From contig OX620685.1 in the NCBI GenBank assembly GCA_951635545.1, positions 310,001 to 374,000 on the forward strand: a DNA stretch of 64,000 bases, written 5' to 3'. The notes below the pieces were generated by a model. That model made no database searches and was not told where the DNA came from. It saw only the letters and a list, made by a program, of their open reading frames with translations. Positions 16,964-26,326 of this stretch are shown here, piece after piece. Position 1 is the first letter of the stretch; the number at the start of each line of letters is the position of its first letter. The position numbers and the translations under genes are program-made. Source of the DNA: CAG-873 sp910578365 (lineage in GTDB: Bacteria > Bacteroidota > Bacteroidia > Bacteroidales > Muribaculaceae).

Positions 16964-17014
16964 GATAAATTGTGGAACATTTTAAGATAATTTGTGGAAC
17001 AATTGTTTCGCCAT
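16964..17014 (+). promoter_or_regulatory. Direct-repeat operator candidate upstream of parA (parS-half-site-like)
   Basis: TGTGGAACA occurs at 16971-16979 and again at 16993-17001, 22 bases apart (about two helix turns), each preceded by GATAAATT or GATAATTT. GTGGAACA is identical to half of a TGTTCCACGTGGAACA-type parS palindrome. The second copy also forms a near-palindrome GGAACAATTGTTTC. A TAATTTTG -7 box at 17030-17037 follows. Autoregulation by ParB is a reasonable inference. Confidence 0.45.
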
Positions 17015-17065
17015 CCAAAAAGAAATAGCTAATTTTGCAATTGTAAAATCATTAACACACTCGCA

Positions 17066-17830
17066 ATGGGTAAAATTATTGCAATAGCCAATCAGAAAGG
17101 CGGCGTTGGCAAGACCACCACCACCATCAATCTTGCCGCCTCGCTGGCCAACGAAGGCAAACGCGTGCTGATTATCGACGCCGACCCTCAGGCCAATGCT
17201 ACGTCGGGCTACGGCATCGACCCCAAGTCGATGTCCTCCTCCATATACGAATGTCTGGTCGACGGATACCCCATGACCGGCTCCGAAGTACCCACATGTA
17301 TGGAGGGCCTTTATCTTATAGGTTCACGAATAGACCTCGCCGGCGCAGAGCTGGAGCTAATCAACAAAGCCAACCGCGAACGTGTGCTGGCCGACCTGCT
17401 GGCGCCTGTACGCGGCAACTACGACTATATTCTCATCGACTGCTCGCCCTCGCTGGGCCTTATTACCGTAAATGCCCTCACGGCAGCCGACTCGGTGATA
17501 ATACCCGTACAGGCCGAATACTTTGCCCTCGAAGGCATAAGCAAACTGATGAATACCATACGCATAATAAAATCGCGCCTTAATCCGCAACTGGCCATCG
17601 AAGGCTTTCTGCTGACCATGTACGACGCACGCCTGCGACTGGCCAACCAGATTTACGAAGAGCTGAAAGGCTACTTCGGCGACATGGTGTTCGACACCGT
17701 GATACCACGCAACATACGCCTGAGCGAAGCTCCCAGCCACGGACTGCCCGCTCTGCTCTATGACTCCGAAAGCCGCGGAGCCACCTCGCACCAGCTGCTG
17801 GCCAAAGAACTAATAGCTAACAACAAATAA
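17066..17830 (+). CDS. parA: ParA/Soj chromosome-partition ATPase
   Basis: A 254-residue Walker-type ATPase that positions the origin region together with ParB. The deviant Walker A motif KGGVGKTTT appears at about residues 11-19 (IIAIANQKGGVGKTTTTINL), Walker A' is VLIIDADPQANAT, and Walker B is YDYILIDCSPSLG. The length and lack of an N-terminal HTH mark it as the chromosomal Soj type. parB follows after 7 bases, then a DUF5683 gene and a lytic transglycosylase, probably in one operon. The promoter box at 17030 and repeated half-sites upstream suggest autoregulation. This gene pair often lies near the replication origin, which is not visible here. Confidence 0.95.
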   Translation: MGKIIAIANQKGGVGKTTTTINLAASLANEGKRVLIIDADPQANATSGYGIDPKSMSSSIYECLVDGYPMTGSEVPTCMEGLYLIGSRIDLAGAELELINKANRERVLADLLAPVRGNYDYILIDCSPSLGLITVNALTAADSVIIPVQAEYFALEGISKLMNTIRIIKSRLNPQLAIEGFLLTMYDARLRLANQIYEELKGYFGDMVFDTVIPRNIRLSEAPSHGLPALLYDSESRGATSHQLLAKELIANNK

Positions 17831-17837
17831 CACTATA

Positions 17838-18722
17838 ATGGCAATAAACCGCAAGCCCCTGGGCCGAGGACTCGGCACACTGATGTCGATGGACGATGTT
17901 CCGGCCACCGGCTCATCGAGCATAAACGATGTGGCCCTCGACCGCATCACCCCCAATCCCGAGCAACCGCGTACGACCTTCGATGAGGAAGCCCTCGACG
18001 AACTCGCGGCCAGCATACGCGAACTGGGCATTATACAGCCACTGTCGCTGCGCAAGACCGGCCCCGACAGCTATCAGATTATTGCCGGCGAACGACGTTA
18101 CCGCGCCGCCATGCGCGCCGGACTCAGTTCGGTTCCGGCCTACATACGCTCGGCCAACGAAGCCGAGCTAACCGAGATGGCGCTCATCGAAAATATTCAG
18201 CGCGAGGACCTCAACGCCATTGAAATAGCTCTTACGTTCAAGAAACTGATTGACCAGTACAACCTCACTCAGGAGCGCCTGAGCGAACGCATCGGCAAGA
18301 AGCGTGCCACTGTGGCAAACTTTCTGCGACTCCTCAAACTGCCTGCCGAAGTGCAGCTGGGCCTGCGCGACAAACGTGTGGACATGGGCCACGCCCGCGC
18401 ACTGCTGACACTCTCCGACCCATCGATGCAGCTGAAACTGTACAACGAGATTCTTCGCCAGGGTCTGTCGGTGCGACGTGTCGAGGAGCTGGCCAAAGCA
18501 TGGGAAAACGGCAACGAAGCCAAGGAACCCGCCGAAAAAGGCTCCAGCAGCCGATATAGCACGGGCGACTTCGACATTCTGAAAAAGCATCTGTCGAGCG
18601 CATTCCAGACCGACGTGAAATTCAGCTGCGACAAAGCCGGACGCGGCAAAATCACCTTCCCCTTCCAGAACGACGACGAACTGGAACGCCTCATATCCCT
18701 ATTCGACACATTAAAGAAGTGA
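17838..18722 (+). CDS. parB: ParB/Spo0J partition protein (CTPase)
   Basis: A 294-residue centromere-binding protein. The N-terminal ParB/Sulfiredoxin domain contains NPEQPRTTFDEEALDELAAS and the CTP-binding motifs GERRYRAAMRAG and ENIQREDLNAIE. The central helix-turn-helix is LSERIGKKRATVANFLRLLK, which should bind parS. The C-terminal dimerization region (about 235-294) ends the protein. No full parS palindrome was noticed in the window, but half-site-like repeats lie upstream of parA. Its stop overlaps the GTG start of the next gene, so translation is probably coupled. Confidence 0.95.
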   Translation: MAINRKPLGRGLGTLMSMDDVPATGSSSINDVALDRITPNPEQPRTTFDEEALDELAASIRELGIIQPLSLRKTGPDSYQIIAGERRYRAAMRAGLSSVPAYIRSANEAELTEMALIENIQREDLNAIEIALTFKKLIDQYNLTQERLSERIGKKRATVANFLRLLKLPAEVQLGLRDKRVDMGHARALLTLSDPSMQLKLYNEILRQGLSVRRVEELAKAWENGNEAKEPAEKGSSSRYSTGDFDILKKHLSSAFQTDVKFSCDKAGRGKITFPFQNDDELERLISLFDTLKK

Positions 18723-19465
18723 AGCATAAGCGCTTACATATAATACCGCTGATACTGTGCATGCTCTGCGCCGCACCGTCGCTGCGGGCCGACGAGCCAC
18801 GCGAGGCAGAACTCGACGTGACCGACCCCTTCGACATTGCCACAGCCGGAGCCGACAGTCTGATATTCGTATCCGCCGCCGATACCCTGCAGCAACCTGC
18901 AGAGGCAGCCGACAGCATGCCGGCCAGGAAGCCAATGGACTACGATGCCTGGGAGGAGCGCGAGGTACAGTTCAACCCCGACCCCACCCGCGCCGTATGG
19001 ATGTCGGCACTCTTTCCGGGTCTGGGCCAGCTGTACAACCGCCGCTACTGGAAACTGCCCATTGTGGCGGGCGCATACGTGGGTCTGGGATATGCCACCT
19101 CGTGGAACAACTCCATGCTCCGCGACTACACCCGCGCATACCGCGATATCTCAGACAACGACGACAGTACCCGCTCCTATATGGACTTTTTTCCGCCCAC
19201 TACCAAAGAGGAAGACCTCGACCGTACATGGCTCACCAACATAATGCGCGCCCGCAAGGACTTCTACCGCCGTAACCGCGACCTCTGCATCATTTCAATG
19301 GTTGGAGTGTATCTGCTGGCAATGGTCGACGCCTACGTCGACGCATCGCTTTCGCATTTCGACATCACCCCCGATTTGGCCATGGACATTGCTCCGCAAC
19401 TGATGCTCAACGATTCTCGCATATCCAAACCCGCTCTCGGCCTGGTATGGGCCCTGACGTTTTAA
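18719..19465 (+). CDS. DUF5683 membrane protein
   Basis: A 248-residue protein starting at a GTG that overlaps the parB stop codon (GTGA). A signal peptide (HIIPLILCMLCAAPSLRA) leads into an acidic low-complexity region, then the DUF5683 core from about residue 85: DPTRAVWMSALFPGLGQLYN, with a hydrophobic helix, and a second hydrophobic helix near LCIISMVGVYLLAMVDAYVD. The family is common in Bacteroidetes and its function is unknown. Its conserved place between parB and a lytic transglycosylase hints at an envelope or division-linked role, which is inference only. Confidence 0.85.
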   Translation: MKHKRLHIIPLILCMLCAAPSLRADEPREAELDVTDPFDIATAGADSLIFVSAADTLQQPAEAADSMPARKPMDYDAWEEREVQFNPDPTRAVWMSALFPGLGQLYNRRYWKLPIVAGAYVGLGYATSWNNSMLRDYTRAYRDISDNDDSTRSYMDFFPPTTKEEDLDRTWLTNIMRARKDFYRRNRDLCIISMVGVYLLAMVDAYVDASLSHFDITPDLAMDIAPQLMLNDSRISKPALGLVWALTF

Positions 19466-19491
19466 CCCCTCATCCACCGCACTGCTCTGTA

Positions 19492-21189
19492 ATGAAAATC
19501 TTAACCCGACTTCTCTCTCTGGCCGCAGCTGTGGCTATCGCCTGGCCCGCCACGCAGGCAAAACCCGCACCTTCGATTCTTGCAATCAAGGACACTATAC
19601 ACGACAACTCCGTAATCATACCCGAGAGTTTCGAAACCGACGTGAAAAAGATGCAGGAAAACTGGTATCTCAAAAATTATGCCCAGCTTGACCGCAACGC
19701 CGACTCACGTCCCAGCCCTGTAACCACTGACCAGGACTACATCGACCGTCTGGCTCTGTTGCCTACCGTCATCGACATGCCCTACAACTCGGTGGTGAAA
19801 AACTTTATTGTAATGTACTCCGAGCGCAAGCGCCAGCTGGTAGAGAACATGCTGGGTATGAGCCTCTACTACATGCCCATATTCGAAGAGGCCTTGGAAC
19901 GCTACGGCCTGCCCCTGGAACTGCGCTACCTGCCGGTAATCGAAAGCGCCCTCAACCCCAGCGCCGTTTCGCGCGCCGGAGCTGCCGGCCTGTGGCAGTT
20001 CATGCCGGGTACCGCCACCCAAATGGGCCTGGAACTGAACTCATTGGTGGATATGCGCCGCGATCCAATATCATCGTCCGACGCCGCCGCCCGCTATCTC
20101 AAACAGCTGTATGATATTTTCGGCGACTGGTCGCTGGCTATAGCCTCATACAACTGCGGTCCGGGCAACGTGGCTAAAGCCATACGTCGTGCCGGCGGCG
20201 GCAAAAAAGACTTCTGGGAAATTTATCCTTTCCTGCCTGCCGAAACCCGCGGATATGTACCTGCCTTCATCGCAGCCAACTATGTGATGAACAACTACGA
20301 CAAGCACAACATATCGCCTGCACTGGCCCGCAAACCTATTCTCACCGACACCGTACACATCAGCCGGCGCATACACTTCCGCCAGATTAGCGACGTGCTG
20401 GCGATTCCAATGGACGAGTTGCGCGCACTGAACCCGCAGTTCCGCACCGACCTTATTCCCGGCGATATTCGCCCATATGCCCTTGTACTGCCCTCGCTAC
20501 AGACATTCGCATATATAGCCAACGAAGATTCAATCGCCAACCACAATGCCACACTGTATGCCCGCCGCAATATAGTGGAGCCTGCCAACGGCTCGGTAAA
20601 GGGCAGCGACAGCAAAGGCCGCTATGTCGACGAACTTGTGGTAAAATATCATAAGGTGGCCAAAGGCGAAACTCTGTCTAAAATAGCCCGCAAATACGGC
20701 GTCACTGTAGCCTCCATACGCAAATCCAACGGCATGAGCCGCAAAAAGAAAGTACGACGGGGCCAGCGACTGAAAATCAATACATACCAGCGTCGCTACA
20801 TAAAGGACGAGCCGGCTGTAGCCACCGCCGAAGTCGAAGCCGCGGCCGTGGCCGACTCCACTGCAGTAGAACGCTCGCTCGAACGTGGACTGGGAAACCG
20901 CGCCGACTCGCTGCAGCAGGCGGATCAAGCATCGCAAGCACAGCAAATAGCAGCCGAACAGCCCAAAGCCAAAGCCAAAGCCCAGCCTCAGCCTAAAGCC
21001 AAAACAAAAAGCCCTAAGACTACACGCCACAAAGTGCGCAAAGGCGAAAGCCTCGACAAAATCGCCAAACGCTACGGCATAACTCTGGCTGCACTGAAAG
21101 CCGCAAACCCCAAAGTAAAAAGCGACAAAATTCAGATTGGCCAGACTATTATAGTGCCGGAAAAAACATCGAAAAACAAACGCCGTTAA
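19492..21189 (+). CDS. MltD-like lytic transglycosylase with two LysM domains
   Basis: A 565-residue murein hydrolase that cleaves glycan strands. I start it at 19492 (MKILTRLLSLAAAVAIAWPA), which gives a clean signal peptide; the frame open from 19447 overlaps the previous gene. The SLT domain shows YLPVIESALNPSAVSRAGAA with the catalytic Glu in VIES, then GLWQFMPGTATQMGL and IASYNCGPGNVAKAIRR. Two LysM motifs bind peptidoglycan: YHKVAKGETLSKIARKYGVT and HKVRKGESLDKIAKRYGIT near the end, separated by a Lys/Ala/Gln-rich linker. It closes the parA-parB-DUF5683 operon; the gap to the preceding stop is 26 bases. Confidence 0.93.
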   Translation: MKILTRLLSLAAAVAIAWPATQAKPAPSILAIKDTIHDNSVIIPESFETDVKKMQENWYLKNYAQLDRNADSRPSPVTTDQDYIDRLALLPTVIDMPYNSVVKNFIVMYSERKRQLVENMLGMSLYYMPIFEEALERYGLPLELRYLPVIESALNPSAVSRAGAAGLWQFMPGTATQMGLELNSLVDMRRDPISSSDAAARYLKQLYDIFGDWSLAIASYNCGPGNVAKAIRRAGGGKKDFWEIYPFLPAETRGYVPAFIAANYVMNNYDKHNISPALARKPILTDTVHISRRIHFRQISDVLAIPMDELRALNPQFRTDLIPGDIRPYALVLPSLQTFAYIANEDSIANHNATLYARRNIVEPANGSVKGSDSKGRYVDELVVKYHKVAKGETLSKIARKYGVTVASIRKSNGMSRKKKVRRGQRLKINTYQRRYIKDEPAVATAEVEAAAVADSTAVERSLERGLGNRADSLQQADQASQAQQIAAEQPKAKAKAQPQPKAKTKSPKTTRHKVRKGESLDKIAKRYGITLAALKAANPKVKSDKIQIGQTIIVPEKTSKNKRR

Positions 21190-21210
21190 TCCAATCCTTA
21201 CTATCACATC

Positions 21211-23214
21211 ATGAAAAAAGACATTCCCAAAGGAGCCGTTAGCACCAAAGTGCCTCCGGCCGAGGTCGATCCCATCGACCTGCCTGAAAACGCCTTCCGC
21301 GAACTCGCGGCCGACGAAGAGTACCGGCCGCTGATGCATCCGGCGCGCGAGTATCAGGAAGTGACCCCCTACTCAGTGACCATGGGCCTGATTCTGGCGG
21401 TGGTATTCAGTGCCGCCGCAGCGTATCTGGGCCTTAAGGTCGGTCAGGTATTCGAGGCCGCCATACCAATTGCCATCATAGCCGTGGGTGTATCATCGGC
21501 CCTCAAGAAAAATAATGCCCTGGGACAGAACATTATCATACAGTCGATTGGCGGCTCGTCGGGCGTAATTGTAGCAGGTGCCATCTTTACCCTTCCCGCT
21601 CTGTACATATTGCAGGCAAAGTATCCCGAAATAACCGTAAGCTATCTGGAGATATTCCTCAGTTCGCTGTTCGGCGGAGTGCTGGGCATTCTGTTCTTCA
21701 TACCTTTCCGAAAATATTTCGTAAAGGACATGCACGGCAAATACCCCTTCCCTGAGGCCACCGCCACCACACAGGTGCTGGTAAGCGGCAACAACCAGGC
21801 CGCAGGCAAATCGGAGGGTGGCCAGGCCAAACTTCTGCTCATGGCTTCGCTTGTCGGCGGCATATACGACTATGTAGTGGCTACATTCGGCTTCTGGGCC
21901 GAAACCGTCACCACCGCCGCCTACAGCTGGGGCCAGACTCTGTCCGAAAAATTCAAATTCGTATTCTCGTGCAACACCGGCGCCGCCCTGCTCGGCCTGG
22001 GCTACATCGTAGGCCTGAAATACGCTTTTGTAATCTTTGCCGGCTCGGTGTTCGTATGGTGGGTAATCATGCCTCTGATGGGCGTTTACGGCTCGCCCGA
22101 AATTCAGGCCATGGACGCCGGGACGCTCTTCTATGAAGTTGCCCGCAAAATCGGCATCGGCGGCATAGCCATGGCCGGTGTGATAGGCATCATCAAATCG
22201 TGGCCCATCATCACCCAGGCCGTCGGTCTGGCCGGCCGCGAGCTTAAAGGCAGCACCGGCAACACAAAATCCATACGCTGGCAGCAGGATATAAGCATGA
22301 AGCACATAGCCTATTTCGTGGCCATAGCCCTGATAGCGGTGCTGGTATTCTTCTGGCTCGGTGTAATCCACACCTTCTGGCAGGCACTGATTGCATGGCT
22401 TGTGGTGGCTGTTATCGCCTTCCTTTTCACTACTGTGGCCGCCAACGCAATCGCCATTGTGGGTTCGAACCCGGTGAGCGGCATGACTCTTATGACTCTT
22501 ATCATCGCCTCGGCCGTGTTTGTGGCCATAGGCCTCAAGGGAGCCTCGGGCATGGTGGCCTCGATGGTAATCGGCGGTGTGGTATGTACCGCCCTGTCGA
22601 TGGCCGGCGGCCTTGTCACCGACCTCAAGGTAGGCTACTGGCTGGGCTCCACCCCACGCAAACAGGAGCAGTGGAAGTTCCTGGGCACACTGGTGTCGGC
22701 GGCTACCGTAGGCGGCGTAATCATGCTGCTCAACAAGGTTTACGGCTTTGCCGGCCCCGACGCCCTGTCGGCTCCGCAGGCCAACGCCATGGCATCAGTG
22801 CTCGAACCCATGATGACAGGCCAGGAAACACCTTGGATTCTCTACATCACCGGCGCCATACTCGCCGTGCTGCTCAACTGGCTCGGCGTGCCCGCCCTCG
22901 CCTTCTGTCTGGGCATGTTCATCAATCTCGAACTCAACACACCCATGCTTGTGGGCGGTCTTCTCAGCTACTTCGTGGCCCGCTCGACCAAAGATGTCAA
23001 CCTCAGCCGCCAGCGCAGCGACCGCGGTACCCTCATAGCATCGGGTCTGATTGCAGGCGGTGCTTTGTTCGGAGTGTTTGCCACCATCACCAAGATGTTT
23101 GGCGTGCAGTCGACCGTCGACCAGAGCGCCATGGGTCCGCAGCTGCTGGGTCTGGCCATATATATCGCCCTCTTTATCTTTGTTCTCATCATCTCATGCA
23201 ATAAGAAAAAATGA
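21211..23214 (+). CDS. OPT-family oligopeptide transporter
   Basis: A 667-residue inner-membrane importer of oligopeptides or peptide-like siderophores. About 15 hydrophobic segments are present. Diagnostic stretches are VTMGLILAVVFSAAAAYLGL near the start, IIIQSIGGSSGVIVAGAIFT, the YPFPEATAT motif (about 178-186), and VGSNPVSGMTLMTLIIASAV. Its stop codon overlaps the start of a prolyl oligopeptidase gene (ATGA), so uptake of peptides and their hydrolysis are translationally coupled. It begins 21 bases after mltD and may be read through from the parA operon. Peptide specificity cannot be told from sequence. Confidence 0.93.
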   Translation: MKKDIPKGAVSTKVPPAEVDPIDLPENAFRELAADEEYRPLMHPAREYQEVTPYSVTMGLILAVVFSAAAAYLGLKVGQVFEAAIPIAIIAVGVSSALKKNNALGQNIIIQSIGGSSGVIVAGAIFTLPALYILQAKYPEITVSYLEIFLSSLFGGVLGILFFIPFRKYFVKDMHGKYPFPEATATTQVLVSGNNQAAGKSEGGQAKLLLMASLVGGIYDYVVATFGFWAETVTTAAYSWGQTLSEKFKFVFSCNTGAALLGLGYIVGLKYAFVIFAGSVFVWWVIMPLMGVYGSPEIQAMDAGTLFYEVARKIGIGGIAMAGVIGIIKSWPIITQAVGLAGRELKGSTGNTKSIRWQQDISMKHIAYFVAIALIAVLVFFWLGVIHTFWQALIAWLVVAVIAFLFTTVAANAIAIVGSNPVSGMTLMTLIIASAVFVAIGLKGASGMVASMVIGGVVCTALSMAGGLVTDLKVGYWLGSTPRKQEQWKFLGTLVSAATVGGVIMLLNKVYGFAGPDALSAPQANAMASVLEPMMTGQETPWILYITGAILAVLLNWLGVPALAFCLGMFINLELNTPMLVGGLLSYFVARSTKDVNLSRQRSDRGTLIASGLIAGGALFGVFATITKMFGVQSTVDQSAMGPQLLGLAIYIALFIFVLIISCNKKK

Positions 23215-25328
23215 AAAAAACAATATTATTCTCCATGGCTCTGACAGTAGCCTCTTCGGCAATAGCACTGCCCCCATATCCGGCGGCACCCAAAGACGGT
23301 ACCGTTGACGATTATTTCGGCCAGAAGGTGGCCGACCCATACCGTCCGCTCGAAGACGACACCGCATCTATGACTACCGAATGGGTAAACGCCGAGAACG
23401 CAATTACACGCGGCTACCTCGACGCGATTCCGTTCCGCGGCACACTGCGCAAACGCCTCGAAGCTCTCAACAATTACACCAAAACCGGTCTGGTAGGCAA
23501 GATGAAAGACGGTAAGTACTACTGGTTTGCCAACAACGGACTGCAGAACCAGAGCGTACTCTACCGCAGCGACTCGCCCTACGGCACCCCTGAGGAAGTT
23601 CTCGACCCCAATAAACTCAGCGACGACGGCACCGTGGCCCTCACCGGCGTAAGCATGAGCGACGACGGCAAGTACCTGGCTTACACCATATCGCGCAGCG
23701 GCAGCGACTGGACCGAGATTTACGTACTCGACGCCAATACCTTAAAACTGCTGCCCGACCATATCGAATGGGCCAAGTTTACCGGAGCCGAATGGCGCGG
23801 TGACGGCTTCTACTACAGCGCATACCCACGCCCCGAAGCCGGCAAGGAATTCTCCAACGCCAACGAATACCACTCTGTATATTTCCATAAGCTGGGAACT
23901 CCGCAGAGCGCCGACGAGCTGATTTTTGAAAACCGACAGGAACCCCTGCGCTTCCACCTGGCTCGAGTGACCGACAATGGCAACTACCTGCTGCTGACCG
24001 GCAGCGGACAGGGCACCGGCAACATGCTGTCGGTGCGCGATATGCGCAAACCCGACTCGAAGTGGCTCACCATCGAACCCACTCAGAACAACGACATCTC
24101 GCCTATCGAAACCATCAACGGCATCCTATATCTCTACACCAACATCGATGCCCCCAATTACCGCATAGTAGCAGTCGACCCGGCCAATCCGACCCGCGAA
24201 AACTGGCGTACAGTGGTGCCCGAGAGCAAGCACGTGCTTTCAGGTGTGGACGTTACCGGCGACAAATTCATTCTCACCTATGACTACGACGCCGCACACC
24301 GCGCATTCCTCACCGACCTCAACGGCAAGACCATCAGCGAAATCAAACTGCCCACCTATGGCAGCGTCGGCTTCAACTGTGGCAGCGACCATCCCGAAGT
24401 ATTCTATAGCTTCAACTCATTCACCTACCCGTCGGCCATCTACAGCTACGACACCGCCACCGGCACAAGCAAGCTGATGAAACAGACCGAAGTACCGGGC
24501 CTGAACTCCGACGACTACGTTACCGAGCAGGTATTCTACCCCTCGAAAGACGGCACAAAGATACCCATGTTCATCGTATACAAAAAGGGCGTGAAACGCG
24601 ACGGCACCAACCCCACCCTGCTCTACGGCTACGGCGGCTTTGCAGTGACCCTCAACCCCGGCTTCAACGCCAACCGTCTGCTGTGGCTTGAAAACGGCGG
24701 CGTGTATGCAATGGCCAATCTGCGCGGCGGTAACGAATACGGCGAGGCATGGCATCTGGCCGGCACCAAGATGAACAAGCAGAACGTGTTCGACGACTTT
24801 ATCGGTGCTGCCGAATACCTCATCGCACAGGGCTGGACCAAACCCGAACACCTGGCAATTCAGGGCGGCAGTAACGGCGGTCTGCTGATTGGCGCCACCA
24901 CCAACCAGCGCCCCGAACTCTTTGCTGTGGCTATTCCGCAGGTAGGCGTAATGGACATGATGCGCTATCACCTCTTTACCATCGGCTGGAACTGGGCCCC
25001 CGACTACGGCACCTCGGCCGACTCGCCCGAAATGGCCAAGTACCTGCTGGCTTACTCACCCCTGCACAACATCAAGAACGATGGCACTCCTTACCCTGCG
25101 ATAATGGTGACTACTGCCGACCACGACGACCGTGTAGTTCCGGCTCACTCGTTCAAATACGCCGCTACTCTGCAGGCCGCAAACACCGGCGACAAGCCCA
25201 AGCTGATACGCATCGACAGCAAAGCCGGCCACGGTGCAGGCAAACCCATTGCAAAGATTCTTGACGAGCAGGCCGACATATATTCGTTCATATTCTACAA
25301 CCTCGGCATCGACCCGACCAAGAAATGA
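23211..25328 (+). CDS. Prolyl oligopeptidase (S9A), exported
   Basis: A 705-residue serine peptidase that cleaves short peptides after proline. A signal peptide (MKKTILFSMALTVASSAIA) precedes the N-terminal segment YPAAPKDGTVDDYFGQKVAD, a seven-bladed propeller (about 70-430), and the alpha/beta-hydrolase domain. The catalytic Ser is S554 in IQGGSNGGLLIGA, the Asp lies in TADHDDRVVP (about 639), and the His is H674 in KAGHGAGKP. Start and stop overlap the neighbours by ATGA junctions, giving a tight OPT transporter/peptidase/lipoprotein operon. This fits periplasmic trimming of proline-rich peptides with import of the products. Confidence 0.95.
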   Translation: MKKTILFSMALTVASSAIALPPYPAAPKDGTVDDYFGQKVADPYRPLEDDTASMTTEWVNAENAITRGYLDAIPFRGTLRKRLEALNNYTKTGLVGKMKDGKYYWFANNGLQNQSVLYRSDSPYGTPEEVLDPNKLSDDGTVALTGVSMSDDGKYLAYTISRSGSDWTEIYVLDANTLKLLPDHIEWAKFTGAEWRGDGFYYSAYPRPEAGKEFSNANEYHSVYFHKLGTPQSADELIFENRQEPLRFHLARVTDNGNYLLLTGSGQGTGNMLSVRDMRKPDSKWLTIEPTQNNDISPIETINGILYLYTNIDAPNYRIVAVDPANPTRENWRTVVPESKHVLSGVDVTGDKFILTYDYDAAHRAFLTDLNGKTISEIKLPTYGSVGFNCGSDHPEVFYSFNSFTYPSAIYSYDTATGTSKLMKQTEVPGLNSDDYVTEQVFYPSKDGTKIPMFIVYKKGVKRDGTNPTLLYGYGGFAVTLNPGFNANRLLWLENGGVYAMANLRGGNEYGEAWHLAGTKMNKQNVFDDFIGAAEYLIAQGWTKPEHLAIQGGSNGGLLIGATTNQRPELFAVAIPQVGVMDMMRYHLFTIGWNWAPDYGTSADSPEMAKYLLAYSPLHNIKNDGTPYPAIMVTTADHDDRVVPAHSFKYAATLQAANTGDKPKLIRIDSKAGHGAGKPIAKILDEQADIYSFIFYNLGIDPTKK

Positions 25329-26260
25329 AAAAGGCGTCGACGATACTCCTCGCGGCTGCAATGGCCTGTGCAATGCACAGTTGCTTCACAGGCATCGAAA
25401 GCACGCCGCGCATAGGCGACGGCGAACTGAAACGTCAGCACGTAAGCACCACTCCGGAGCAGAGATTCCTCTCCGGAGTGGTTGCAGCGTGCCCGTCGCA
25501 GTGGCAAAGCGGCAAGGAGTTCTACGTCACCGATTCCAAGATAAACCTTATATTTACCTCGGCTTCCACGGGCACCGACTCGCTGGAGGGCGAGGTAATA
25601 CACTTCTGCCGCTTCGACAGCGTACCTGCCGTCGACAGCCACAGCGCCGCAGAAATGATTCTCACCCACGGCTCCGACACGCTGCGCTGGCGCCCGGGAT
25701 TCGACATCGACGCGCTCGCCGAACGCAGCCGACTCGACATACCGTTCACCGTCGACCTCGACCTTGTGGCACAGGTACGCACGCAACTCGCCGGAAACAC
25801 ATATTACATCACCACCCCACTGTGGTACGACCCGGCCACCATGCAGAGTTCGGGCGGTCTGCGCCATGTGCCCGTAATTATCCGCGATGTACAGCCGGGC
25901 ACAGCCGACATGCCGCTTAAAGTAATATTCACCCCGCAGACCGACCGGGCCGACAGCAGCCTGCGTTGCGTACTTATGACTATTGGCGACACACGGCTCG
26001 CCACTCGCAACTTCGACAGGCTCTTCGCCTTTGAGAACCCACGCCGCCGCTACCCTGCAATTACCGACGAAGTGTGGAATCTGATAATCAACTCCAAAGT
26101 CCGCGAAGGCATGACCCGCGACGAATGCCGCCTGGCACTTGGCGCACCACTCCAGATTATCCATGGCTCAGGCACACTCGGCACAACCGAACGCTGGAGC
26201 TACCCCGACGGTGTATACCTGATTTTCGACGACGGATTCCTCACCCGCTTCCGCTTATGA
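25325..26260 (+). CDS. Lipoprotein with C-terminal BamE/SmpA-like segment
   Basis: A 311-residue protein with a lipoprotein signal (STILLAAAMACAMHSC, Cys about residue 19). The central 200 residues show no domain I recognise. The last 60 residues, with VREGMTRDECRLALGAPLQI then a turn and DGVYLIFDDGFLTRFRL, follow the BamE/SmpA pattern (GMT-x-x-E-x-x-x-x-LG-x-P, then a Tyr/Phe-rich hairpin). Its start overlaps the stop of the prolyl oligopeptidase, so it is part of that operon. A role as an envelope-assembly or peptidase-partner lipoprotein is possible, but none is assigned. Confidence 0.7.
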   Translation: MKKASTILLAAAMACAMHSCFTGIESTPRIGDGELKRQHVSTTPEQRFLSGVVAACPSQWQSGKEFYVTDSKINLIFTSASTGTDSLEGEVIHFCRFDSVPAVDSHSAAEMILTHGSDTLRWRPGFDIDALAERSRLDIPFTVDLDLVAQVRTQLAGNTYYITTPLWYDPATMQSSGGLRHVPVIIRDVQPGTADMPLKVIFTPQTDRADSSLRCVLMTIGDTRLATRNFDRLFAFENPRRRYPAITDEVWNLIINSKVREGMTRDECRLALGAPLQIIHGSGTLGTTERWSYPDGVYLIFDDGFLTRFRL

Positions 26261-26326
26261 TTCCGGCGTAACAAACAATTGCTGCTACTGCGTGTTATAT
26301 ATGAAAATATAAAACCGCACGCTACA

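Noticed and set aside
16971..17001. DnaA boxes upstream of parA
   Set aside because: TGTGGAACA differs at two positions from the TGTGNATAA consensus, and no origin-like array is seen.
22395..23204. 269-codon frame within the OPT transporter gene
   Set aside because: Arg/His/Pro-rich shadow frame without start signals; the OPT frame carries all motifs.
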